From positions 1 to 32,716 of the forward strand of contig QFBU01000008.1 of NCBI GenBank assembly GCA_003265975.1: a stretch of DNA of 32,716 nucleotides, written 5' to 3'. Below the pieces are notes generated by a model that saw nothing but the letters and a program-made list of their open reading frames with translations, ran no database searches and was not told where the DNA came from. Below, one piece after another: positions 16,155 through 23,297 of the stretch. Origin of the DNA: Candidatus Marinamargulisbacteria bacterium SCGC AAA071-K20. GTDB taxonomy: Bacteria > Margulisbacteria > Marinamargulisbacteria > GCA-2716485 > AAA071-K20. Position 1 is the stretch's first letter. Each line of letters starts with the position of its first letter. A program made the translations under genes and the position numbers.

Positions 16155-17251
16155 AGATTAAACCGTCCTTCGTTTATAGTTAATATCTGAACTTTTTCAA
16201 ATAATGATTTGTCAGTTTCTAGAACAGAACAATAAAACAATTGCGCCTTTTTTTCTAGAAAAGTGGCTAAGCGTTTTTTTATTTTTTGGTCTATCTCGGC
16301 AAAGGTGTCGTCTAATAATAATACTGGAAAAGCGCCTGTTTGTTTTTCAATACAAAGCAATTGAGCAACTACTAACAAAATGGATACAGCTCTATTAATT
16401 CCTCTTGAGTAAAACGAATATAAGCGTTTTGAATCTATGCTAATGTCAAAGTCGTCGCGATGAATTCCAACTATTGAAAAGCCTAATTCTCTCTCTTTTT
16501 TTTTTGTTTGATGAAATTGATCTTCAAGCCATTCTTCGTAGCCCAAATCTGTTAGCAATGCGTTTTGTCTAGACAATTGATAAATACATTCGGTATTTTT
16601 TGGACTGTCTAATACAAGCGTTGGTACAAAGTCTTTTAAGAGCATTTCAATTTCTTTTAGTGCGGTTATTCGGTGTCGGTACAACTGTCCACTTAAAGGG
16701 ATAAGTTGGGAATTAAATACTTTAAGCTCGTCTTCTTTGCCTCTAGATTTTAGGATAGTATTTTTTTGTGAAAGCACCCGTTCATATCGCTTTAAGGTCT
16801 CTCTGTAATCTTTAAAACGACGACTACAGAAACGGTCTAAAACTTTTCGTCTAAACCCTGCATTTTCTTGAAATATATGAAGAACATCTGCCGAAAGAAA
16901 GTCTATATTTAAACTTGCTTTAAGGTCACTCAAAGAGTTTAATTGTTTGTTATTGATGACGGCGTAACGATCACCCGATTTAGAAATTTTCAGATAAATT
17001 CTTTTTTTATCTGACTCATTTTTTGTAAATAAATCGCCACCTATAATGGTTTCATTTTCTTTAAAATTCACAACATTATCTAAATTTTTATCGCAAGGTG
17101 ATGCACCATTTCCAAGGACATACAAGGATTCTAAAAAATTAGTTTTCCCTTGATTATTATCCCCCAAAACAAAACAGGCTTCGTCTTTAGAAAATTCAAA
17201 TACTTTTTCTTCTAAATTACGAAACCCTTTTGTCCAAAGCTTTTTAACCAT
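16142..17251 (-). CDS. recF: DNA replication and repair protein RecF
   Basis: RecF is an SMC-like ATPase that helps load RecA at gaps. The 369-residue product has the usual length and order of motifs. The N-terminal ATPase lobe has Walker A GDNNQGKTN at residues 30-38. A central coiled region (about 150-220) contains RRKVLDRFCSRRFKDYRE. The signature-like YSRGINRAVSILL (about 275) is followed by Walker B FPVLLLDDTFAEID. The ABC signature SRGINR differs a little from the usual SQGQ form. Its start overlaps the end of dnaN by eight bases, and its end overlaps the DciA-like gene by 13, giving the classic dnaA-dnaN-recF order. Confidence 0.95.
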   Translation of the reverse strand: MVKKLWTKGFRNLEEKVFEFSKDEACFVLGDNNQGKTNFLESLYVLGNGASPCDKNLDNVVNFKENETIIGGDLFTKNESDKKRIYLKISKSGDRYAVINNKQLNSLSDLKASLNIDFLSADVLHIFQENAGFRRKVLDRFCSRRFKDYRETLKRYERVLSQKNTILKSRGKEDELKVFNSQLIPLSGQLYRHRITALKEIEMLLKDFVPTLVLDSPKNTECIYQLSRQNALLTDLGYEEWLEDQFHQTKKKERELGFSIVGIHRDDFDISIDSKRLYSFYSRGINRAVSILLVVAQLLCIEKQTGAFPVLLLDDTFAEIDQKIKKRLATFLEKKAQLFYCSVLETDKSLFEKVQILTINEGRFNLCST

Positions 17252-18413
17252 TCACAGATGCTGTACTTTGTACCTCTTCTTTTTTCTCGGCTTGTTGATA
17301 AGTATTCGTTCGGATAGGCATTATGATGTAGGTGAATGATTCATCAGATATAGACTGTACCTTTCCTGGACTTAACTCATTGTTGAACGACATTTTAATA
17401 TCGTCAGTAGTTAGAGTTTTAATCACATCAAGTAACAATCTTACATTGAAAGCTATCTCTAAAGTCCCTTCACCCATTATTCTTGAGATATCACAAGACT
17501 CTTTAAAATCACCGAGCTCTTTAGCGTTAGCTTCTAAAGTTAGCGCTTCATTTTCGAATCGTAACCTTACAACATTATTTGATGCAGAAGCGATGATAGA
17601 TGCTCTTTCACAAGCGTCTAAAAGGGGCTTCCTTGGCACAGAGAAGACAATATTGGTTTCACTTGGTATAACCTGACCATAATCTGGAAATTGGCCCTGT
17701 ATCACTCGTGAGACGAGTAAGAAGTCTTTCATCTTAAATGCAATTTGAGTTTTTGAAACAGTTACTTCAACTTCTCTTTCAGGGTCTAGAGATTGAATAA
17801 TTTTATTTAATTCATTGATGGCCTTAAAAGGGGCTATCACAGAAAAAGGCTCGCTTAATGAAAAAGGTTGTTTCTTTAGGGCGAGTCGATATCCATCCGT
17901 GGCCACAAAGTTAATATGACCGTCTTTATTTTCAATTAATATTCCATTTAAAAACTGCTTTGTTTCGTCAAACGAAACTGAGAAAATTGTATGCTTAATT
18001 AAATCGCATAACTCCCCTACTTTTAACTGAAACTTAGAACCACTGTCGATGGTTGGAAAAACAGGATATTCTTTCGTTGCTGTTCCGTGAATATCAAAAT
18101 CTACATTCGTTCCCTTGATGACAACTTTGTTGTTTTCATCTACAGAAAGATCTAATTTCCCTTGTGGTAATTTTGAAATAATATTGCTAAATGTTTTTGC
18201 TTTAACTAAAACACTACCTTCTACCGAATCGCTCTCAATTGGAAAACTATTTTCAATTCCAATTTCTAAATCATTGCCTCTTAACTTTAACTGGCCCTCT
18301 CTTAATTCTAAGAAAATATTTTCAAGGATCGGCAAACTAGTGCGTCCTGAAACTGCTTTTTCTACAATTGATATACCTTTTTGTAATGCGTCATTTTGTA
18401 CTGAAAACTTCAT
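17244..18413 (-). CDS. dnaN: DNA polymerase III beta sliding clamp
   Basis: The 389-residue protein is the three-domain beta clamp that tethers the replicative polymerase to DNA. It begins MKFSVQNDALQKGISIVEKA and has the family landmarks SLPILENIFLE, GNDLEIGIE, FDIHGTATKEYPVFP, FLNGILIE, ATDGYRLA, SRVIQGQFPDY, and the C-terminal TYIIMPIR. After that usual end there is an extra polar tail of about 18 residues (NTYQQAEKKEEVQSTASVNG). A good Shine-Dalgarno, AAGGAG (minus strand of 18421-18426), lies seven bases before the ATG. The spacer to dnaA holds origin elements, so dnaN expression probably depends on read-through and any promoter inside that spacer. Confidence 0.97.
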   Translation of the reverse strand: MKFSVQNDALQKGISIVEKAVSGRTSLPILENIFLELREGQLKLRGNDLEIGIENSFPIESDSVEGSVLVKAKTFSNIISKLPQGKLDLSVDENNKVVIKGTNVDFDIHGTATKEYPVFPTIDSGSKFQLKVGELCDLIKHTIFSVSFDETKQFLNGILIENKDGHINFVATDGYRLALKKQPFSLSEPFSVIAPFKAINELNKIIQSLDPEREVEVTVSKTQIAFKMKDFLLVSRVIQGQFPDYGQVIPSETNIVFSVPRKPLLDACERASIIASASNNVVRLRFENEALTLEANAKELGDFKESCDISRIMGEGTLEIAFNVRLLLDVIKTLTTDDIKMSFNNELSPGKVQSISDESFTYIIMPIRTNTYQQAEKKEEVQSTASVNG

Positions 18414-18433
18414 TTTTATACTCCTTTGTACTC

Positions 18434-18503
18434 TATATGAATATATTATTATTATATATAAATATATAACTAGTAATAGTAGTAGTTATGGATATGTGGA
18501 TAA
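18434..18503. other. oriC: Predicted origin unwinding element: AT tract, DnaA-trio-like repeats, DnaA box
   Basis: A run of almost pure A/T (18434-18470) is followed in register by the triplets TAG, TAA, TAG, TAG, TAG, TTA, TGG and ATA (18471-18494), then the perfect DnaA box TGTGGATAA (18495-18503, minus orientation). This order matches the DnaA-trio type basal unwinding system described for Bacillus subtilis, where it also sits between dnaA and dnaN just ahead of the dnaN ribosome binding site. The motifs are seen directly; the unwinding role is inferred. Confidence 0.7.
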
Positions 18504-18547
18504 GTCCATTTTTAACTATTATTACACTATTTTTTCTTATTTTAAAT

Positions 18548-18637
18548 TGTGGGTAATTTTTGGACAAATGTGGAATGTTTTATTTATTAACAATTTATCC
18601 ACAAGATATCCTTAGTTTTTCAACAGGGTTTTCCACA
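18548..18637. other. oriC: DnaA box cluster in the dnaA-dnaN spacer
   Basis: Boxes seen: TGTGGGTAA at 18548-18556 (minus orientation, one mismatch), TTATCCACA at 18595-18603 (perfect, plus), and TTTTCCACA at 18629-18637 (plus, one mismatch). Together with the box at 18495-18503 they fill the 267-base spacer between the two genes, which otherwise holds no reading frame. Confidence 0.75.
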
Positions 18638-18680
18638 AGCTCTTTTTTACCTTCTTCCTTTATTTATATTTGTATTTCTC

Positions 18681-20036
18681 TTAAAGCGCGGTGTCATTTC
18701 TGATACCGGAGATAAGTATATTTACTATATTTTTAGTTTCACTATCATTAGCTATTAAGCCCTTAATCTTTTCACAAGCGTGCATTACTGTTGAATGGTC
18801 TCTACCACCAAAAACATCGCCTATTTTTGGCAATGAGGAGGGGGTGAGCTCTCTTGATAAATACATTGCTATTTGTCTAGGGTATGCAATGTTTTTAGTT
18901 CTTGTCTTTGAGTCCATTTCTTCTAAGGTGATACTAAAATAGTCACAAGTTTTTTGCTTAATAAGCTGGCATGACAATGGCTTTTCTTTTTTTACACCAA
19001 CCATGTCTTTTATGACGTTACTAGCCATTGAAAGCGTCACTTCTGTATTTAAAAGAGACGCATACGCGACTATTCTTGTTAGAGCCCCCTCCATTTCTCT
19101 TACGTTATTGGATATTTGAGTGGCTATGAAATGCAAGACTTCATCTGGAAGATTTAATTTATTCATCTCCATCTTTTTGCTCAAGATAGCTATTCTGGTT
19201 TCTAGTTCTGGTGGTTGAATGTCCGCGATCAGGCCCCATTCAAATCGAGTTCTTAGACGGTCCTCTAGTGTCGGAATTTCTTTTGGTGTGCGGTCTGAGG
19301 ATAATATAATTTGTTTATCGTAGTTGTAGAGGTCATTAAAGGTATGGAAAAACTCTTCCTGAGTTTGCTCTTTACCGGCCAAAAACTGGATATCGTCTAC
19401 TATTAGGATGTCTACGGTTCTGTATTGTGCTCTGAACTGCTCTACCGATCTTGTTTTAATGGAATTGATTAAGTCATTCGTGAATTGCTCACAAGATACT
19501 ATCTTTTGTTTTAGACCTGGTGTCTTTTCGCTAATTCGGCGACACATAGCATGTAGTAAATGTGTTTTCCCAAGGCCGGCCGTTCCATATATAAATAATG
19601 GGTTGTACCCTTTTACAGGGGTGTTAGCGACGGCCTCACACGACGCGTATGCAAATCGGTTATTGTCTCCCACTATAAAATTATCAAATGTATATTTTGC
19701 TCTAATTGACTGGTCTTGATTTCCATTCTCATTCTTATTTTTTTCTTGTGCCTTAAAAAATGAGAGCTGTTCGGAATTGTTTTTTTGAGAGAGCTTATCC
19801 TCAACTATATAGTTAATGATAATTGGGTTATCGTTATCGTTATCTTTAAGATTATTTTTGATTAGTTCTTCGCATTTATCTTTCACCCATTCTTTTGAAA
19901 AAGGATTGGGCACTTCGAGGGTTAAGACATTGTCTTTAAATGAGATAGGATTAGTTGAAGATATGAAGGTTTGATACCCTGGGGCAGAGAGGCTTTCTTT
20001 AAGTGAATTAGCGATATTTTCCCAGGTCTTTTCCAT
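18681..20036 (-). CDS. dnaA: Chromosomal replication initiator protein DnaA
   Basis: The 451-residue initiator has domain I at the N-terminus (MEKTWENIANSLKESLSAPG), a variable polar domain II (about 80-110), and the AAA+ domain with Walker A GTAGLGKTH and Walker B LIVDDIQFLAG. The sensor region RTRFEWGL comes before the domain IV DNA-binding helix-turn-helix, which carries the signature GRDHSTVMHACEKI. The frame could start ten codons earlier at a GTG (20066), but that stretch is itself made of the DnaA boxes at 20048-20067. The ATG at 20034-20036, preceded by GGGA, gives the conserved MEKTW-type start and is preferred. Boxes immediately upstream suggest autoregulation by DnaA. Confidence 0.96.
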   Translation of the reverse strand: MEKTWENIANSLKESLSAPGYQTFISSTNPISFKDNVLTLEVPNPFSKEWVKDKCEELIKNNLKDNDNDNPIIINYIVEDKLSQKNNSEQLSFFKAQEKNKNENGNQDQSIRAKYTFDNFIVGDNNRFAYASCEAVANTPVKGYNPLFIYGTAGLGKTHLLHAMCRRISEKTPGLKQKIVSCEQFTNDLINSIKTRSVEQFRAQYRTVDILIVDDIQFLAGKEQTQEEFFHTFNDLYNYDKQIILSSDRTPKEIPTLEDRLRTRFEWGLIADIQPPELETRIAILSKKMEMNKLNLPDEVLHFIATQISNNVREMEGALTRIVAYASLLNTEVTLSMASNVIKDMVGVKKEKPLSCQLIKQKTCDYFSITLEEMDSKTRTKNIAYPRQIAMYLSRELTPSSLPKIGDVFGGRDHSTVMHACEKIKGLIANDSETKNIVNILISGIRNDTAL

Positions 20037-20047
20037 TTTTCCCAATT

Positions 20048-20226
20048 TTATCCACAAGTTATCCACATTTTTTTATCTCGGCTGTGTATAAATATTATTT
20101 TATACTTGATTGTTAAAAACTACGCTTGTTTTTTGTAGTTTTCAATAGTGCGATTTACTTGTTTGAGTGTTATTTAGTGTCTTTTCCACAGTGTTATCCA
20201 CAAGTTTGTCTATTTATTGTGGATAA
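20048..20226. other. oriC: Upstream DnaA box cluster (origin region / dnaA promoter)
   Basis: Six boxes: TTATCCACA at 20048-20056 and 20059-20067 (plus, 11 bases apart), TGTGTATAA at 20083-20091 (minus, fits TTATNCACA), TTTTCCACA at 20182-20190 and TTATCCACA at 20194-20202 (plus), and TGTGGATAA at 20218-20226 (minus). Between them an AT-rich stretch carries an 8-base perfect hairpin (AAAACTAC 20116-20123 with GTAGTTTT 20135-20142). With the boxes downstream of dnaA this makes a bipartite origin around the gene. The gene-free interval runs from 20037 to 20390. Confidence 0.8.
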
Positions 20227-20230
20227 GTCT

Positions 20231-20343
20231 CTTGTTAAGCTTATCAAGAAAAATAAGGATATCATTTTGATCTTTTTTGATCAATAATAAATGTATCGAA
20301 AAAATGAAATCGATGGAGCCGTTACGCATAAGAAGAACTTATG
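20231..20343. repeat. Three DNA dyads in the origin spacer
   Basis: A near-perfect 18-base palindrome centred on AAGCTT lies at 20231-20248. A perfect dyad follows, TTGATC (20267-20272) and GATCAA (20279-20284) separated by six T. The third is CATAAG (20327-20332) with CTTATG (20338-20343). They lie between the DnaA boxes and the 3' end of ruvA, and their role is unknown. Confidence 0.5.
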
Positions 20344-20390
20344 ATTTTATCGAAATTTTCTGGTATTTATGAGTGTGAGAATAAAGTGGT

Positions 20391-20981
20391 TTAGAGGTGT
20401 TTAAGTAGGACTTTTAAATTTTCTTCTAATGATTTTTCCGGCGTTACTTTTGGACCTGCTTTTGACAAGCATTTGTTGATTTCATCGCGTTTATAGCCCA
20501 ATGTTTTAAGCGCTAAAAATAGATCGTCATCTAAATTATGTTGGAATGATCTTTTAGAGGAAACATGTACAGAAAGCGTGGATGGTAGCTTGTCATTTAA
20601 TTCAATGATAATTTTTTCAGCTACTTTTTTTCCAACACCTGGAACACTTACTAGGGTATGGCTGTCACCTGTTTGAATGGCTGTTACTAGCGATGCAATA
20701 TCTAAATGAGAGAGTACTTTCATTCCCACTTTTGGGCCAACACCAGATACAGAAATTAGTGAAAGAAAAAATGAACGTTCGTCTAATGATGGAAACCCAA
20801 ATAACTTTTGACTGTCTTCTCTTATATGATGGTAAGTGTATAAGCTAACGGGCTCTGACTTTTCAGGAAGTGTGTTTAGTACTGTTATAGGGACAAATAC
20901 TTGATATCCTAGCCCTCCAGTTTTAATGACAATAAAGTCGTCTATAGCTTCTTCTAAGGACCCTTCTATCTTGAAAATCAT
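20391..20981 (-). CDS. ruvA: Holliday junction branch migration protein RuvA
   Basis: RuvA binds four-way junctions as a tetramer and recruits the RuvB motor. The 196-residue product shows the N-terminal OB-fold (MIFKIEGSLEEAIDDFIVIKT) and the LYTYHHIREDSQKLFGF strand-turn segment. Two helix-hairpin-helix motifs follow (VSGVGPKVGMKVLS and VPGVGKKVAEKIIIEL), then a C-terminal three-helix domain (about 150-196) that contacts RuvB. It lies 13 bases downstream of ruvC. ruvB is not next to it and not in this window, so the ruv genes are split. Transcription runs toward the origin. Confidence 0.96.
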   Translation of the reverse strand: MIFKIEGSLEEAIDDFIVIKTGGLGYQVFVPITVLNTLPEKSEPVSLYTYHHIREDSQKLFGFPSLDERSFFLSLISVSGVGPKVGMKVLSHLDIASLVTAIQTGDSHTLVSVPGVGKKVAEKIIIELNDKLPSTLSVHVSSKRSFQHNLDDDLFLALKTLGYKRDEINKCLSKAGPKVTPEKSLEENLKVLLKHL

Positions 20982-20994
20982 GCATGTGAGTATA

Positions 20995-21486
20995 TCACCT
21001 TGCTACAGCAGTGACTATTTTAGAGCTATTGGCATGACAAATAGCGGTTGCTAGTGCGTCTGCCGCATCGTCTGGTTTGGGGATCTCGTTTAAGCCTAAG
21101 AGCATTTTTACCATGGCTTGTACTTGTTTTTTGTCGGCCTTTCCGTAGCCGCTTACACCCATTTTGATTTGTGGGGGTGTGTAGCCAAACACTTTACAGT
21201 TGTGTTGTTCTGCTGAAAGAAGCGCTATTCCACGGGACTGAGCAACGTTCATTGCTGTTTTTGTGTTGTTTGAAAAAAATATCTTTTCTACGGCTACATC
21301 AGAAATATCATGAAGCGCGTACAGCTTACAGAGTTCTTTATGAATAATATGGAGACGTTTTGAATGATCTTGTTTTGGAAGGGTGCGAATAACACCATAG
21401 TCAATACATTTTAATTTTGACCCTGTTTTTTCTAGAATACCAAATCCAAGAATGGCGTACCCGGGGTCTATCCCTAAAATTCTCAC
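20995..21486 (-). CDS. ruvC: Holliday junction endodeoxyribonuclease RuvC
   Basis: The 163-residue protein is a full-length RuvC resolvase, which cuts Holliday junctions symmetrically. The acidic active-site residues are visible: Asp7 in LGIDPGYA, Glu in VAVEKIFFSNN, and the Asp pair in KPDDAADALATAICH. The QSRGIALL and YTPPQIKMGVSGYGKADKKQVQ segments are typical. It starts at GTG, one base after the stop of the hotdog gene, so translation is probably coupled, and ruvA follows. Confidence 0.96.
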   Translation of the reverse strand: MRILGIDPGYAILGFGILEKTGSKLKCIDYGVIRTLPKQDHSKRLHIIHKELCKLYALHDISDVAVEKIFFSNNTKTAMNVAQSRGIALLSAEQHNCKVFGYTPPQIKMGVSGYGKADKKQVQAMVKMLLGLNEIPKPDDAADALATAICHANSSKIVTAVAR

Positions 21487-21487
21487 G

Positions 21488-22438
21488 TTAAGTAATAGTA
21501 ATGTCTTTTAGTAAGATTAATATGGTTTCTCCTGGTCGAACCATATTTCTAAAGACAATTTTTCTTGTTTGGATGACGTCGCATTGGTCTAATATGGAGT
21601 CTACTCCTATAGATATAGAGCATTCAAACTGTTTAACTTCTGCGACTAGCGTATAGTTATGTTTGAATAAAACAGCATTTCCTTTTAGTGTTTTTTCTCC
21701 AGTTATCTTGTTTGTTTTTGCATATTGTAGAGCCAGGTCTTCTACCGAAATCCATTGCATAATACCCATCATTATTGGGTTTTCTGGGAAGTGACCCTTT
21801 GTAAATGGGTGGGTAGTAGGGTACGTATAATCTCCTAGTATTTGAGTCTCTTCACAGTTTAGTACGTGGTCTAGAACAACCATTTGTGATGGTTTTGGAT
21901 AGTCAGTTTTGTTGATAGGTGTTTTTTCTGTAGGAATAGGAAAGGCTTCAATTTTTTTTGGTTCTTCATTGTCATTAGACATCGATGTACTTGTAAAGTA
22001 GGCCATCATGTCCCCAAACGCGAGGATATTTCCTGAATTATCTTTAAGCGTACCTCTGTACTTTAAAAAGGCGCCCTTGCTTCCCTGTTTTTCTACTTCG
22101 CCTATGATATTTTCTGAAAAAGGGAGGTGTTTTAGCTTTTTAAAATTAGAAATTCCAGCAAAAATGGCCATTTGGCCCTCTTTAAGTTTTCCACTGCATA
22201 CAATAGACGCTAGAGCTAAAGATTCCATACATAGCTGGGGCGTGAGTATCTTAGTGTCGGGATTAATGTTTTTAGAAAAAATTTGTCTACCAAGAGGGTC
22301 GTCTTTTTCAATTTTAAGGCTAAACGATCCTTTAATGTTGTCGCTGTCAGTATCTATACTTACATCGTCGAGTAATAAATTTTCATAACGATGAATTATA
22401 TGTTCTTTTATGGTTTCTTGATTAATTATGACGGTCAT
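21488..22438 (-). CDS. Double-hotdog protein, FabZ/FabA-like C-terminal half, function unknown
   Basis: The ATG at 22438 overlaps the sigma factor stop by four bases (ATGA), so it is preferred over the in-frame ATG four codons earlier. The 316-residue protein looks like two hotdog folds. The C-terminal half (about 165-316) has a motif like the FabZ active-site segment, HFPENPIMMGIMQWISVEDLA, with the His kept; it ends in the strand pattern of 3-hydroxyacyl-ACP dehydratases. The N-terminal half (about 25-150) has a parallel layout (PLGRQIF, ILTPQLCMESLALASI, GDMMAYFTS) but lacks that His motif. It may be a dehydratase-like or acyl-binding protein. The exact substrate cannot be told from sequence. 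Its tight link to a sigma factor and ruvC is unusual. Confidence 0.72.
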   Translation of the reverse strand: MTVIINQETIKEHIIHRYENLLLDDVSIDTDSDNIKGSFSLKIEKDDPLGRQIFSKNINPDTKILTPQLCMESLALASIVCSGKLKEGQMAIFAGISNFKKLKHLPFSENIIGEVEKQGSKGAFLKYRGTLKDNSGNILAFGDMMAYFTSTSMSNDNEEPKKIEAFPIPTEKTPINKTDYPKPSQMVVLDHVLNCEETQILGDYTYPTTHPFTKGHFPENPIMMGIMQWISVEDLALQYAKTNKITGEKTLKGNAVLFKHNYTLVAEVKQFECSISIGVDSILDQCDVIQTRKIVFRNMVRPGETILILLKDITIT

Positions 22439-23178
22439 TGCGCTAGCCACTTTTTAAGGTGCTTTATAGCGGTGGTTAGGATTCTTGAGATATGCATTTG
22501 AGAAAGATTCATTCGTTTTGCAATTTCTGACTGTGATAACCCTCCATAGAATCGGAGGTAAATAATCCGCCGCTCTCTACTCGATAATTTTAGCAAGGCT
22601 TGCTTTAAAGTTTCTTTAGAGAGCATAAAGTCTTCTTTCGTTTCAGAGCCTATGGAGTCAATGATTGACGGTTCATTTTTTGATGACTTTAAAAAATCTG
22701 AGGTATAGGAGGGGGCGTCTAGGGACAAGATTTTAATATTTTGTCCGGCTTCCATCGCTTCTAAAATTTTCTCTTCGCTTGTTTCAAATATTCTAGCTAG
22801 TTCAGCTACGGTAGGCGATTTCCCGTCTTTTTGCCTTAATCGAATTTCTGTTTTTATTTTTGAGTAGAGCTCTTGTAACTTTCTAGGAACTTTTACCAAT
22901 CGGCTTTTGTCTCTAAAGTAATGTTTTATTTCTCCGATTATAGTGGGCGTTGCAAATGTTGCGAAGTCTATTTTCTTGTCTGGTAGGAAACGGTCAAGTG
23001 CTTTTAAGACGGCAATGGTCCCTACTTGAATTAAGTCGTCAGTATCTGAACGGTTAAATGCAAACTTTCTCGCGATGTAATGAATCAGCGACTTATAATT
23101 TGTGATAATGTCTTCCCGTAGAGCTGGGTTCTTAGTCTCACAATATTCTATAACTAATGGGTCAATTTTTTCGCTCAA
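22435..23178 (-). CDS. RNA polymerase sigma factor, SigB/SigF/SigG subfamily
   Basis: The 247-residue sigma-70 family factor lacks region 1. Region 2 (about 20-90) includes DDLIQVGTIAVLKALDRF and KIDFATFATPTIIGEIKHYFRD, the promoter-melting segment. Region 3 (about 95-150) has VPRKLQELYSKI and SPTVAELARIF. Region 4 (about 195-245) holds the helix-turn-helix LSQSEIAKRMNLSQMHISRIL. These motifs fit the stress/sporulation/flagellar SigB-SigF-SigG type rather than the housekeeping factor. A TTG start is used, with AGGAT about eight bases upstream. No anti-sigma or anti-anti-sigma gene lies beside it. The stop overlaps the hotdog gene by four bases. Confidence 0.93.
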   Translation of the reverse strand: MSEKIDPLVIEYCETKNPALREDIITNYKSLIHYIARKFAFNRSDTDDLIQVGTIAVLKALDRFLPDKKIDFATFATPTIIGEIKHYFRDKSRLVKVPRKLQELYSKIKTEIRLRQKDGKSPTVAELARIFETSEEKILEAMEAGQNIKILSLDAPSYTSDFLKSSKNEPSIIDSIGSETKEDFMLSKETLKQALLKLSSRERRIIYLRFYGGLSQSEIAKRMNLSQMHISRILTTAIKHLKKWLAQ

Positions 23179-23297
23179 GTAATCATCCTATTTCAAATTT
23201 TATATAATGTGGAATTCCTAAATGAAAATGATACCATAGTCACTAAATGTAATGCAAAATTGTGTATTGGAGGCAGTCGTATTAAAATAGACTGATA
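23179..23297. promoter_or_regulatory. Divergent promoter region between the sigma factor gene and murE
   Basis: Toward murE, TTGTGT (23260-23265) and TAAAAT (23283-23288) are 17 bases apart, and the -10 ends nine bases before the ATG at 23298. Transcription would therefore start next to the start codon. Toward the sigma factor, a weaker -10 (TATAAA, minus strand of 23199-23204) is visible. The palindrome GGAATTCC (23211-23218) lies between. Confidence 0.5.

Noticed and set aside
20037..20066. Ten-codon upstream extension of dnaA from a GTG
   Set aside because: The extension is made of the two DnaA boxes and has no family match, while the ATG at 20036 gives the conserved N-terminus.
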